From Thalassospira profundimaris WP0211 (GTDB lineage Bacteria; Pseudomonadota; Alphaproteobacteria; Rhodospirillales; Thalassospiraceae), in assembly GCF_000300275.1 (NCBI RefSeq), contig NZ_AMRN01000003.1, positions 1-64,000 on the forward strand: DNA of 64,000 nt. The letters run 5' to 3'. Both the position numbers and the translations under genes were made by a program. This document shows, in pieces, positions 44,548 to 54,443 of this stretch. The notes beneath the pieces are model-generated. The model searched no databases, was not told the origin of the DNA, and saw only the letters and a list, made by a program, of their open reading frames with translations. The first letter of the stretch is position 1; each line of letters starts with the position of its first letter.

Positions 44548-45473
44548 TATTCTGCTGCCTTCCCGCGATCTGCGGTGCCAAGGGGTTGGTCATGATGTTG
44601 CGGGCCGCGATGGCCGGCTTCCTGTCGTTCCGCGCAGTAATCGGTGTCCGAGCAGACAAACATCCGATTGCCCTGATCATCGAGGATAACCTCATCAAGG
44701 TAACTGTCGCGGGCACCGCACATGCCGCATTCGTCTTCCCAGGTCTGAACTTCGAACGGATGATCTTCGAAATCGAGGCTTTTGACCTTGGTGTAGGGCG
44801 GCAGGGCATAGATGCGCTTTTCGCGACCGGCCCCAAAAAGCTGAAGGGCTGCCATATTGTTCATTTTCGGATTGTCGAACTTTGGCGTTGGCGACGGGTC
44901 CATCACATAGCGATCATCGACCATAACCGGATAGGCATAGGTGGTCGCGATATGACCATGACGTGAGATATCTTCATAAAGCTTCACATGCATCAGGCCG
45001 TATTCTTCAAGCGCGTGCATCTTGCGCGTTTCGGTTTCGCGCGGCTCAAGGAAGCGAAGCGGTTCGGGGATCGGCACCTGATAGACCAGCACCTGATCTT
45101 CGCGCAGTTCCTTTTCGGGAATGCGGTGGCGGGTCTGAATGATCGATGCCTCGGCGGTCTTCTCCGTGGTGGCCACCTGTGCGGTCTTGGCAAAGAACTG
45201 CCGTATGGAAACCGCGTTGGTGGTGTCATCCGCCCCCTGATCAATGACCTTAAGCGTATCATTCGGGCCGATTACGGCGGCTGTTACCTGAACACCGCCT
45301 GTACCCCAGCCATACGGCATCGGCATTTCGCGCCCGGCAAACGGCACCTGATAGCCCGGGATCGCCACGGCCTTAAGCAGGGCACGCCGGATCATGCGTT
45401 TGGTCTGTTCATCAAGATAGGCAAAGTTATAGTCCGGTGCTCCGTCGGCCGGATTTTTGACAGTCTGTTCCAT
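44547..45473 (-). CDS. phnJ: C-P lyase, radical SAM subunit
   Basis: The product has 308 residues from the ATG at 45473. The four catalytic cysteines are present at 249, 252, 274 and 280 (CGMCGARDSY and CSDTDYC), and the glycine thought to carry the radical lies in VAIPGYQVPF (Gly40). PhnJ breaks the carbon-phosphorus bond to release the alkane and the cyclic phosphate. All key residues are intact, so the locus should be functional. It starts 4 bp after phnI ends. Confidence 0.95.
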   Translation of the reverse strand: MEQTVKNPADGAPDYNFAYLDEQTKRMIRRALLKAVAIPGYQVPFAGREMPMPYGWGTGGVQVTAAVIGPNDTLKVIDQGADDTTNAVSIRQFFAKTAQVATTEKTAEASIIQTRHRIPEKELREDQVLVYQVPIPEPLRFLEPRETETRKMHALEEYGLMHVKLYEDISRHGHIATTYAYPVMVDDRYVMDPSPTPKFDNPKMNNMAALQLFGAGREKRIYALPPYTKVKSLDFEDHPFEVQTWEDECGMCGARDSYLDEVILDDQGNRMFVCSDTDYCAERQEAGHRGPQHHDQPLGTADRGKAAE

Positions 45474-45477
45474 GGGA

Positions 45478-46611
45478 TTACTCCGCGGCCTCAGGTTGGG
45501 ATGTGCCATTCTCAGTTTCCGACTTTGCCAGACGTTCCTCGACCTCGGCGCGCATACGGCGCACCAGTTCAAGTTCGCCCTGGAAATCGACATAGTGTGG
45601 TAGCTTGATATGTTCGACAAAGCCGGTGGACTGGACATTGTCGCTATGTTCCATCACGAACTCGCTGTCCTGTGCCGGGCCCATGATCTGTTCGCCCATT
45701 TCATTGGCGCGCATGGCACGATCGACCAGTGCCATCGAAATGGCCTTGCGTTCGTTCTGACCAAACACAAGACCATAGCCACGGGTGAATTGCGGCAGCT
45801 TGGTTTTTGATCCCTTGAACTTGTTGACCGTCTCGCACTCGGTCAGTTCGATGTCACCGATATCAATTGCAAAGCCGAGTTCTTCGGGTTCGATTTCGAT
45901 CGAAACGGTGCCATAGCGGATTTCGCCGACAAAGGCATGGCTGTTGGCATAGCCGCGCTGGGTGGAATAGCCGAGTGCCAGAACAAATCCCTCATCCCCG
46001 CGTGACAGGTTCTGCAAACGCAAGTCACGCCCGGCCGGGAATTTGACCGGCTCGCGGGTCAGATCGGCAACCGGGGCATTTTCATCAACCGGAACCGGTT
46101 CATCCTGAATAAGACCTTCATAGTTCAGGATGTCATCAAGAACGCGCGGCATGTTCTCATCGATCGGATTTTCACCACTCGGCGCCTCGGTCGGTACTTC
46201 GCCGTTGGCCATCAGCGTGAAATCCAGCAGGCGATGCGTGTAATCAAAGGTCGGGCCCAGGATCTGCCCGCCGGGCAGGTCCTTGAAGGTTGCCGAAATG
46301 CGACGTGAAACATCCATCTCGGCGGTTTTGATCGGTTTGGAAAAGGCAAAACGCGGCAGCGTCGTGCGATAGGCCCGCATCAAAAAAATCGCCTCGATCA
46401 AATCACCACGGGCCTGCTTGATGGCAAGAGCGGCCAGATCGCGATCATAAAGCGACCCTTCGGCCATGACGCGGGTGACGGACAGCGACAGTTGCTGTTC
46501 GATCTGATCAGTTTCGATTTCGGCAATGTCCGTATCGCCCCGGCGCTGCTCGGCCAGAAGCTTGTGCGCATTGTTGATGGCGCGTTCGCCACCTTTTACT
46601 GCAACATACAT
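45478..46611 (-). CDS. phnI: C-P lyase core subunit PhnI
   Basis: The product has 377 residues, starting MYVAVKGGERAI as in the family, with PHYVDFQGELELVRRMRAE near the C-terminus. PhnI forms the nucleosidase part of the PhnGHIJ core, joining phosphonate to ribose from a nucleotide. It is separated from phnH by 2 bp. Confidence 0.93.
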   Translation of the reverse strand: MYVAVKGGERAINNAHKLLAEQRRGDTDIAEIETDQIEQQLSLSVTRVMAEGSLYDRDLAALAIKQARGDLIEAIFLMRAYRTTLPRFAFSKPIKTAEMDVSRRISATFKDLPGGQILGPTFDYTHRLLDFTLMANGEVPTEAPSGENPIDENMPRVLDDILNYEGLIQDEPVPVDENAPVADLTREPVKFPAGRDLRLQNLSRGDEGFVLALGYSTQRGYANSHAFVGEIRYGTVSIEIEPEELGFAIDIGDIELTECETVNKFKGSKTKLPQFTRGYGLVFGQNERKAISMALVDRAMRANEMGEQIMGPAQDSEFVMEHSDNVQSTGFVEHIKLPHYVDFQGELELVRRMRAEVEERLAKSETENGTSQPEAAE

Positions 46612-46613
46612 GA

Positions 46614-47237
46614 TTAATTGACCTCGATCCGGGTGGTGCGTGACAGGGCGGCGATCTGGGTTTCGCTTGCGAAAATCACATCAACACCGCACGGAAACAG
46701 GTGATGGTTTTCTGCGCGCCATGCATGGAAGCTTGCGGGCAGGCCCTTGATGCTAAGGCTATGCGTATCCTTGATGCCCGGCCCCTTTAGGGTCATGGAC
46801 GGGCGATCTGAAATCTCATCAACCATCAGGATCAGGGTTGCCGATTGATCCGGGTATTCCGCATTGCCAACGGCAAGATCGGTGACAAAGGACAGATCGT
46901 CGGAAATGCGCGCAATTGCAAAATCGGCCTGTTTGACATCCGTGCTGATCGGACAACCACAATGGAATTTCAAATGATTGCCCGCGGCCTTGGTCGCGCA
47001 ACTTGGCGATAGCCAGATGGTCGTATCCATATCTGCCATGGCAAGAAGCGTTGCAGTGGCGGCTTTGTTCAGGCCATCGGGTGCGGAAACACTGACCGGC
47101 AAATCATAAATGCGACCGGGCCGTGACATCGCATCAAGCAGGGCGCGGAAAACAGCGTTTGAATCAAATGCTGCATGGTCAAAACCGGGCAGCATTTCGC
47201 TTGTCTGGGCGGGGGCTGATTGGGGTTGGGGCGTCAT
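46614..47237 (-). CDS. phnH: C-P lyase core subunit PhnH
   Basis: The product has 207 residues with the family start MLPGFDHAAFDSNAVFRALL, SRPGRIYDLP and GPGIKDTHSLSIKGL. It is a structural subunit of the PhnGHIJ complex. Overlap with phnG is 4 nt. Confidence 0.92.
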   Translation of the reverse strand: MTPQPQSAPAQTSEMLPGFDHAAFDSNAVFRALLDAMSRPGRIYDLPVSVSAPDGLNKAATATLLAMADMDTTIWLSPSCATKAAGNHLKFHCGCPISTDVKQADFAIARISDDLSFVTDLAVGNAEYPDQSATLILMVDEISDRPSMTLKGPGIKDTHSLSIKGLPASFHAWRAENHHLFPCGVDVIFASETQIAALSRTTRIEVN

Positions 47238-47734
47238 TCGTCTTCTCCGCGGACAAGTGTGAAGAAATCAACTTTGGTGGCGGCAACCTTGCGGGCATGA
47301 TCGCGTTTGGCCGCGGCCTGTTCGGCGGCCAGGGTGTCGATGAAATCGCTTGCCGATCCGTCGCGCAGCATCACCGCATCAAACAGGGCGGCATATTGCG
47401 CCTGAATGCGATCACGTCCCTTGACGTAGGAATGCCCGACGGTGCCATCTGACAGCGTGACGGCACAACGCGTCACGGTCATTTCACCAAGGTTGAAACG
47501 CTGCCCGGCACCACCAGCGCGGCCGCGTACCATCACCATGCCGATTTGCGGTTCGCGCAGGTGTGTCCAGCTTTCATTACCGTGATTTTCCGACCATTCG
47601 GTTTCAAGGCGGGCACGGGATGTGCGGGCCAGAACCGACATCCATTTTTGGCGCGCGGCAATATGCGGATCGGTGGGGGTGTCTGCATTCCGGTTTTGAT
47701 CTGTCCGGGCATTCGGGGCGGGGTGCGCCGTCAT
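47234..47734 (-). CDS. phnG: C-P lyase core subunit PhnG
   Basis: The product has 166 residues from the ATG at 47734; the TTG before it is less likely. Features include RQKWMSVLARTSRARLE, EPQIGMVMVRGRAGG, RFNLGEMTVTRCAV and GHSYVKGRDRIQA. The N-terminal extension (about 25 residues) is longer than in E. coli. It is the first gene of phnGHIJKLMN, facing phnF. Confidence 0.92.
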   Translation of the reverse strand: MTAHPAPNARTDQNRNADTPTDPHIAARQKWMSVLARTSRARLETEWSENHGNESWTHLREPQIGMVMVRGRAGGAGQRFNLGEMTVTRCAVTLSDGTVGHSYVKGRDRIQAQYAALFDAVMLRDGSASDFIDTLAAEQAAAKRDHARKVAATKVDFFTLVRGEDE

Positions 47735-47777
47735 CAAACTGATCCCTTTTCAACTTATGTCGACAAATTCAAAATTT

Positions 47778-47793
47778 GTCTAGACGTCTATAC
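47778..47793. promoter_or_regulatory. PhnF-type operator between phnG and phnF
   Basis: GTCTAGACGTCTATAC contains the perfect palindrome TAGACGTCTA and fits the GT-x-TA-x-AC pattern of HutC/PhnF-type GntR regulators. It lies 44 bp from phnG and 75 bp from phnF. A second perfect inverted repeat, GACAAATT-CAA-AATTTGTC (47762-47780), overlaps it and could bind another protein. No PHO box is evident here. Confidence 0.65.
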
Positions 47794-47867
47794 CTATTGA
47801 CGTTATAAGACGATCCAGCACCAAAGGCAAAGGTCTTGCGGTGAAAGTTTTGTGAACGGGGAATGCA

Positions 47868-48581
47868 ATGGATTGGGAACCGGGCCTATCTATTTGGAAG
47901 CAAATAGAAAAGCAGCTTCTGGCTGATATCTCTGACGGCGTTTTCACACCGGGCGAAAAGATGCCGACCGAGATGGAATTGGTCCGGCGTTTTGGGGTGA
48001 ATCGCCATACGGTGCGCCGCGCCATGGCCGCACTTGTCGATTCCAATGTTGTCCGTGTCGAACAGGGGCGCGGCGCCTTTGTTCAGGAACAGATCCTTGA
48101 CTACCCGCTTGGTTCCAAGACCAGGTTTTCGCAGATCGTATCGGGCCGCCATCGCTTGCCCGACAAACGCCTGATCTCGTCCGAGGTCCTCAAAGCCAAT
48201 TCGACCATCGCGCAGTTCCTCGATGTCAAACCGGGCACGCGGGTGATCGAGTTGTTTTCGGTATCCGAGGCCGACGGTGTCCCGCTTGCGGTTGCGACAA
48301 GTTATCTTCCGGCCGCGCGCTTTGACGGCATTGTCGAGATATTTGTCGAAACCAAATCGCTCACAGAAGCCTTCAAACGCTTCGGGATTGATGATTACAC
48401 ACGAAAGACCACGCGCATTTCGGCAACGCTTCCGTCATCACGTGTTGCCAACCTTCTTAAACAGGCGCGCAATCGACCGGTGATTTCGACGGAAAGTGTC
48501 GATGTTGATTCCGCTGGTGCGCCAATCGAATACGGTGTGACCGCCTTTTCAAGCGACCGGGTTCAGTTGATCGTTGAGTAG
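47868..48581 (+). CDS. phnF: GntR-family regulator of the phn locus
   Basis: The product has 237 residues. An N-terminal GntR winged helix (PGEKMPTEMELVRRFGVNRH, residues about 27-46) is followed by a UTRA effector domain of the HutC subfamily. PhnF represses phn genes in E. coli-type and mycobacterial systems. It is divergent from phnG across 133 bp that hold a fitting palindrome, so autoregulation and control of phnG-N are likely. Confidence 0.9.
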   Translation: MDWEPGLSIWKQIEKQLLADISDGVFTPGEKMPTEMELVRRFGVNRHTVRRAMAALVDSNVVRVEQGRGAFVQEQILDYPLGSKTRFSQIVSGRHRLPDKRLISSEVLKANSTIAQFLDVKPGTRVIELFSVSEADGVPLAVATSYLPAARFDGIVEIFVETKSLTEAFKRFGIDDYTRKTTRISATLPSSRVANLLKQARNRPVISTESVDVDSAGAPIEYGVTAFSSDRVQLIVE

Positions 48582-48606
48582 GGAATGGGACAGCGGGTGT
48601 GCTGCC

Positions 48607-49242
48607 CTAGTATTCCCGACCCGGACGGGCCCTGTAGACCGGGAAGCTTAGCTTGAACTTGATCGCACATGCCCGCATCAGGAATGCGGCAAAGAACGCA
48701 ATCACGGCAATCGGCCCGCGCGGCAAATCAAGGATCGCTGTGCCAATCACATAGATCCCTGCACCGACCAGCGCACAGGTGATATAAATCTCCGGGCGCA
48801 GAATCAGCGGGATTTCATTACAGACAACATCACGCACCATCCCGCCAAAGGTGGCCGTGATCATGCCCAGAACGATTGCGACCAACGGGGATACGCCCAG
48901 ATTAAGGCCGATGGCGGCCCCGGTGACCCCGAACACTGCCAACCCCAGCGCATCGAGCCACAGCAAGGCAACATAACGTCGTTCAACCAGATGGGCGGTG
49001 AAGTATGTGATGACGGCAGCCCCGATGCAGGTCACAAGCCAGGTGGTATCGCGTATCCAGAAAACCGGTGTTGCCCCGGTAATGACATCGCGAACAGTGC
49101 CGCCGCCAATGCCGGTAAAGGTCGCAATCAGGACAAATCCGACCATGTCCATCTGGCGACGGGATGCCTCAAGCGCGCCGGTAATCGCAAAAACGGCGAC
49201 CCCTGCCAGTTCAAGCCAATAGATGATTTCGGTAATCGTCAT
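48607..49242 (-). CDS. TRIC-family cation channel protein (YadS/UPF0126)
   Basis: The product has 211 residues made of two repeats of three helices plus a seventh. Each repeat carries the family signature: GIGGGTVRDVI (about 45-55) and TFGGMVRDVVCNEIP (about 130-144). Bacterial TRIC homologues form trimeric cation channels in the inner membrane. Its start overlaps the stop of the LysR gene by 4 nt, so they are one transcript although no functional link is known. Confidence 0.9.
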   Translation of the reverse strand: MTITEIIYWLELAGVAVFAITGALEASRRQMDMVGFVLIATFTGIGGGTVRDVITGATPVFWIRDTTWLVTCIGAAVITYFTAHLVERRYVALLWLDALGLAVFGVTGAAIGLNLGVSPLVAIVLGMITATFGGMVRDVVCNEIPLILRPEIYITCALVGAGIYVIGTAILDLPRGPIAVIAFFAAFLMRACAIKFKLSFPVYRARPGREY

Positions 49243-50219
49243 GATGTCCTTTGCGGGGCTTGCCCGTGATCTGTGGGTTGCGAAACGGGGTGTTCTATCG
49301 GCATGCGCAATCTGGCTGCGGCAACATCTTCAAGCTGTTCACGTAACCAAAGATGCGATGGATCGTGCTGATAGCGTTGGTGCCAACACATGAAAATAGG
49401 AAGATCAAGCGTGCCCTTTTTTAGACCCGCGAGCGGCATCGGCGCACGTGCAAAATCACGCAGCGCATGTTTTTGCAGAAGGCTTGGCAAGGTTGCGATC
49501 ATATTGCTTCCGCGCAGGAATTCGGCAATGGCGGTAAAGTTCGGTACCCGCAAAGCGATGTTGCGTTCTACACCATGATTTTCAAGCATGTCGTCAAACT
49601 CAAGCGTGCGGTTATTGCCATAGCGCACCGTGATATGGCGCGCGGACAGATAATCATCATCGCTTTGCGGGGCGTCGCGCATATCCGGATCATAAAACAC
49701 CATGTAATGATCGGTCAGAAGACGCTTTTGCACGATATCCACACCTTCGGGTGGCCGCGGCGAAATCAGAAGGTCGCAATGATTTTCACGCAACAAGGCC
49801 GGTCCGGGCAGAAGGGACGGCACCACCGTCATCCGGATATTAGCAAGCGCGCTTTCCAGATTGCGAAACAGTGTTGGCAACAAAAGATCACGCTGCAGAT
49901 CGTTGGCGGCAATGGTCAGGCTCATGGATGCGCCATCGGGTTCGAAATGCGCACCACTGGCAAAGGCCTGCATCTGATCAAGAAGAAACCGCGCCTGTTC
50001 GGCCAGATTTTGTGCATGCGCGGTTGCCACGATCCCGCGCCCGGATTTGGTGAAAAGCGGATCGCGCATGATCCGGCGCAATTTGGTCAAGTTGTGGCTG
50101 ACCGCCGATTGCGTCACGCCAAGCCGTTCGGCGGCAGCCGTGACCGACCCTTCTTCAAGAACGGCCAGAAACAGACGCAACGCATGGCCGTCCAGTTCCA
50201 AATGATCAAAATTGCTCAT
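49239..50219 (-). CDS. LysR-family regulator divergent from pcaHG
   Basis: The product has 326 residues from the ATG at 50219. The N-terminal helix-turn-helix (VTAAAERLGVTQSAVSHNL, about 26-44) precedes the effector domain. It faces pcaH across 104 bp, the classical LysR arrangement, so control of protocatechuate dioxygenase is likely. Its N-terminus differs from the PcaQ regulators I know, so I do not name it pcaQ. Confidence 0.85.
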   Translation of the reverse strand: MSNFDHLELDGHALRLFLAVLEEGSVTAAAERLGVTQSAVSHNLTKLRRIMRDPLFTKSGRGIVATAHAQNLAEQARFLLDQMQAFASGAHFEPDGASMSLTIAANDLQRDLLLPTLFRNLESALANIRMTVVPSLLPGPALLRENHCDLLISPRPPEGVDIVQKRLLTDHYMVFYDPDMRDAPQSDDDYLSARHITVRYGNNRTLEFDDMLENHGVERNIALRVPNFTAIAEFLRGSNMIATLPSLLQKHALRDFARAPMPLAGLKKGTLDLPIFMCWHQRYQHDPSHLWLREQLEDVAAARLRMPIEHPVSQPTDHGQAPQRTS

Positions 50220-50278
50220 GAGTAAGATGATAAATGATGCATTTATTTTATGCAATTGGCCGCGCAGGATGCGTTTAA

Positions 50279-51037
<759 letters not shown>

Positions 51038-51040
51038 TCC

Positions 51041-51670
51041 ATGGTGCAAAGCCTTGATTATCTCAAAGAAACCGCCTCCCAGACGGCGGGCCCGTATGTT
51101 CATATCGGGCTCATTCCCAATCAGGCCGGTTTTGACATTTTTGAAAACAACTTCACCAACCTTCTGGCCGATGAAAACACCCGTGGGGAACGGATCATCA
51201 TCGAAGGGCGGGTGATTGATGGTACCGGAACGCCACTGCGTGATGCGCTGCTTGAAATCTGGCAGGCCAATGCAGACGGGCGCTACAACCATGAACTTGA
51301 TCGTCAGAATTCTGGCAAAATCGATGAGGATTTCCGCGGCTGGGGCCGGACGGGAACGGATTTCGATACTGCCGTCTATCGCTTTGAAACCATCAAGCCA
51401 GGTGTGGTTTCCGGTCGCAATGGCAAAGACATGGCGCCGCATATCAACTTCTGGATCGTGGCACGGGGTATTAATATCGGGCTGAATACCCGGATGTATT
51501 TCGCCGACGAACAAGATTCGAATGCGGCTGATCCTGTTCTGAACCTGATCGAACAGAAAACCCGTCGCAAGACCCTGATTGCTGATCGTGATGACAGTGG
51601 ACCGATCCCGGTCTACCGGTTTGACATCATCTTGCAGGGCGATGGCGAAACCGTGTTTTTTGACATCTAA
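51041..51670 (+). CDS. pcaG: Protocatechuate 3,4-dioxygenase alpha subunit
   Basis: The product has 209 residues and starts 3 bp after pcaH. The motifs TASQTAGPYVHIGL and APHINFWIVARGINIGLNTR are typical of PcaG, which lacks the iron ligands but completes the active site. Together with pcaH it forms the enzyme, an oligomer of alpha-beta protomers. Confidence 0.93.
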   Translation: MVQSLDYLKETASQTAGPYVHIGLIPNQAGFDIFENNFTNLLADENTRGERIIIEGRVIDGTGTPLRDALLEIWQANADGRYNHELDRQNSGKIDEDFRGWGRTGTDFDTAVYRFETIKPGVVSGRNGKDMAPHINFWIVARGINIGLNTRMYFADEQDSNAADPVLNLIEQKTRRKTLIADRDDSGPIPVYRFDIILQGDGETVFFDI

Positions 51671-51694
51671 CAGCGCTTAAAACTGTATGGGTAA

Positions 51695-51726
51695 TGCGGC
51701 GACCGCTCTTTGCGGTTGCCGTATTT
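51695..51726 (+). terminator. Terminator after pcaG
   Basis: Stem CGGCGACCGC/GCGGTTGCCG (one wobble) with loop TCTTT and tail TATTTTTG. It covers the ATG at 51694, so that codon is unlikely to start the next gene. Confidence 0.75.
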
Positions 51727-51864
51727 TTGTTCAATCAACTACTTAAAAAGCCGTCTGCTGATTCTTATATTCACGTTCATAAAAGCGGTGTGGTAAAACA
51801 ACCGCTGCTGAGGGTTTCAAAAACAAAAAGAAGACCCCGGCAATGGAGAGTGAGAGGATCAGCC

Positions 51865-53535
51865 TTGAACAAGTTGTTACAGGTCGGAATCCGCGTGCAA
51901 GTAGCTCTGGCAACAGCGCTGCTACTGGTTGGCCTGACCGTACTGATGAGCTTTGTGATCGGAAAGCGATCCGGTGCTGATCTGCAAAAGCAGATTGGTC
52001 TGGGTGTTTCTGATATTGCCCGTCAGATGGCTGATGAACTTGACCGTATCATGTGGACCCACCGTGGCGAGGTTTCGGTCCTAAGCACGCTCTCTGTCCT
52101 GCAAGAGCTCGAAGATACCCAACAGATTTCAAGCATCGTCAATCGCCTAAGCCGCGAAATCCCGATCTTTACCTGGATAGGTGTGCTTGATCGCGACGGG
52201 ACGGTGGTTGCGTCGACGAACGACTTGTTACTCGGGGCGAATATCGCGCAGCGCCCAGTGTATCAGTATGGCAAGAACGGACAGTTTATCGGTGATGTTC
52301 ACGATGCGAAATTGCTGGCTGAAAAATTCCCGCTTTATAACGGGGAGCCGATCCAGTTTGTCGATATTGCCGTTCCCCTGTTCAACAAAAACGATCAGTT
52401 CACCGGCGTATTTGCCACCCATCTGAGTTGGGAATGGGCCGATAATGTCCGCAAAACACTTTTTGCCGGGCAGGGGATCCATCGGGATGTCGATATATTT
52501 GTCGTATCTGCCGATGGCACTGTTCTTTTGGGGGCGGACGGGGCGATGGTCGGCTCATCGCTTGAACTTGATGCTCTGCAGCAGGCGCAGCGCAACAATA
52601 TCGGATGGAAGATCAGCACTTGGCCGGATGGCGCAGAGTATCTGACGGGCTATGCCCCGGCCGACGGTCACCTTGATTATGCCGGTCTGAACTGGTCAAT
52701 TCTGGTGCGTCAGCCCGTCGAAGAGGCGCTTGAGCCGGTGTATGTCCTGCGCCGCGACATCATGGCGTGGGGGTTGGTGTTAAGTATCGTCTCCAGCGTG
52801 ATTGCATGGTGGGGGGCTGGTTTCTTTGTTGGACCGATCGGCAAGATGGCCCGTTCGATCGAGGCGATGAAACGTGGCGAAATTGAACGTCTTCCCGATT
52901 TTGATGGCGCAAGAGAAATCAAAATCCTGTCAAACAGCCTCAATGCGTTGCTTGCCAAGCTGACGGAAAAGGACGCAGCCCTTGGCCAGATGGAACACAT
53001 TGCCCATCACGATAACCTGACCGGACTTGGCAACCGTTTGGCGCTTGATGTCTATTTCGAACATGCACTTGCCCATGCTGATCGCCAGAAGACCCAACTT
53101 GCGGTCATGATGCTTGATCTTGATGACTTTAAACCGATCAATGACAAGTTCGGTCACTCAGCTGGCGATGATGTCCTGCGCGAGGTCGCAAAACGGTTGC
53201 GCCGTTGTGTGCGCGGTGGCGATCTGGTTGTGCGTCTCGGTGGGGATGAGATGGTGGTGGTGTGTCATGTCGGAACGAGTGGCGAGGGTGAAGCCGCAAT
53301 GTTGGCCGAACGGATTTTGAACGACATCCAGATGCCCTTTATTACCGGCGGCAATCGTGTTTCCATTCATATGAGCATCGGCATTGCCATTTGTCCGGTG
53401 CACGGCAAAACCATCGACGTGCTTCTTGATCAGGCGGATGATGCCCTTTATGCCGCCAAGGCGCGCGGCAAGAACTGTTATGTGCTTGCGTCTGATGATG
53501 GTGAGCCGTCCGGCAGCAAGTCGTCGCTGGCGTGA
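51865..53535 (+). CDS. Membrane diguanylate cyclase with sensor domain and GGDEM site
   Basis: The product has 556 residues from the TTG at 51865, which has GAGAGG about 8 nt upstream; frames reaching back to 51694 run through a terminator. TM1 (about 10-33) and TM2 (about 299-321) enclose a periplasmic Cache-like sensor (about 34-298, with WIGVLDRDGTVVAST). A HAMP-like segment and a GGDEF domain follow (DNLTGLGNR; DLDDFKPINDKFGH). The signature reads RLGGDEM instead of GGDEF; the Phe-to-Met change is conservative and activity may persist. No EAL domain is attached. Confidence 0.85.
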   Translation: MNKLLQVGIRVQVALATALLLVGLTVLMSFVIGKRSGADLQKQIGLGVSDIARQMADELDRIMWTHRGEVSVLSTLSVLQELEDTQQISSIVNRLSREIPIFTWIGVLDRDGTVVASTNDLLLGANIAQRPVYQYGKNGQFIGDVHDAKLLAEKFPLYNGEPIQFVDIAVPLFNKNDQFTGVFATHLSWEWADNVRKTLFAGQGIHRDVDIFVVSADGTVLLGADGAMVGSSLELDALQQAQRNNIGWKISTWPDGAEYLTGYAPADGHLDYAGLNWSILVRQPVEEALEPVYVLRRDIMAWGLVLSIVSSVIAWWGAGFFVGPIGKMARSIEAMKRGEIERLPDFDGAREIKILSNSLNALLAKLTEKDAALGQMEHIAHHDNLTGLGNRLALDVYFEHALAHADRQKTQLAVMMLDLDDFKPINDKFGHSAGDDVLREVAKRLRRCVRGGDLVVRLGGDEMVVVCHVGTSGEGEAAMLAERILNDIQMPFITGGNRVSIHMSIGIAICPVHGKTIDVLLDQADDALYAAKARGKNCYVLASDDGEPSGSKSSLA

Positions 53536-53583
53536 AATGCGGGTTTTCTTGACTTTGTCTCAGGGCATCGCAATAAGCATTTC

Positions 53584-54333
53584 ATGACAATTTCATCCGA
53601 AAAAGAACTCGAACAATTGCGCAAGATCGGGCGGATCTGTGCCCGTGCGCGCGATGTCATGGGGGCGGCTATTGTCCCGGGGATTACAACTGCCGAGCTT
53701 GATGATATCGGCCGCAAGGTTCTTGAGGATGCCGGTGCGGTTTCAGCACCGGAAAGCGAATACAAGTTCCCCGGTGCGACCTGCATCAGTGTGAATGATG
53801 CGGTTGCGCATGGTATTCCCGGTGATCAGGTTCTGGCTGATGGTGATCTGGTCAATATCGATGTTTCGGCATCGCTTGATGGCTATTTTTCCGATACCGG
53901 TGCCAGCTTCATCTGCGGCACGGCAAAGCCCGAAATTGCAAAGCTGTGCGAAGACGGCAAGAAAGCGATGTGGGCGGGCATCAAGGTGGTGCGTGACAAG
54001 GCGCCGATCCGCGAGATCGGGCTTAAGATCGAAATGTTCGCCCGCAAGGGTGGCTATACCCTGATCCGCAATCTTGCCAGCCACGGCATTGGCAAGTCGC
54101 TGCATGAACATCCCCACACCATCCCGACCTGGGATGACCCCAAGGAACGCCGTGCCCTTAAAAAGGGGCAGGTGATTACCATCGAACCGTTTCTGTCACG
54201 TGGCGCGAAATGGGCCCTTGATAGCGAAGATGGCTGGACGCTGTATGCCGATACCGGTGACGCAACCGTGCAGTACGAGCACACCCTTGTTGTCACCGAA
54301 AAGGGCTATGAAATCATGACGCTGGGAAACTGA
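53584..54333 (+). CDS. map: Methionine aminopeptidase, type I
   Basis: The product has 249 residues. All five metal ligands are visible: two Asp in NIDVSASLDGYFSDTGASF, His in ASHGIGKSLHEHP, Glu in TIEPFLS and Glu in QYEHTLVV. It removes the initiator Met from nascent proteins. It lies 48 bp after the cyclase but is probably independent; a terminator follows. Many alphaproteobacteria carry more than one map gene, so this may not be the only copy. Confidence 0.93.
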   Translation: MTISSEKELEQLRKIGRICARARDVMGAAIVPGITTAELDDIGRKVLEDAGAVSAPESEYKFPGATCISVNDAVAHGIPGDQVLADGDLVNIDVSASLDGYFSDTGASFICGTAKPEIAKLCEDGKKAMWAGIKVVRDKAPIREIGLKIEMFARKGGYTLIRNLASHGIGKSLHEHPHTIPTWDDPKERRALKKGQVITIEPFLSRGAKWALDSEDGWTLYADTGDATVQYEHTLVVTEKGYEIMTLGN

Positions 54334-54380
54334 TCCCGTTTAAAATGTTGCAGTTCATGCTGCAGCATTTCTTGCAACAT

Positions 54381-54415
54381 AAAAGCCGCCCGAATGTGTC
54401 GGGCGGCTTTTGTTT
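54381..54415. terminator. Bidirectional terminator between map and glcB
   Basis: Perfect 13-bp stem AAAAGCCGCCCGA/TCGGGCGGCTTTT. A second hairpin, AAATGTTGCAG/CTGCAGCATTT, lies just before it at 54343-54370. Confidence 0.85.
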
Positions 54416-54443
54416 TGTGTGTGTTTGATATGCGGTGTCGCGA

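Noticed and set aside
49239-50219. Calling the LysR gene pcaQ
   Set aside because: The divergent position fits, but its N-terminal sequence is unlike the PcaQ proteins I know, and the pcaDCB genes that PcaQ controls are absent.
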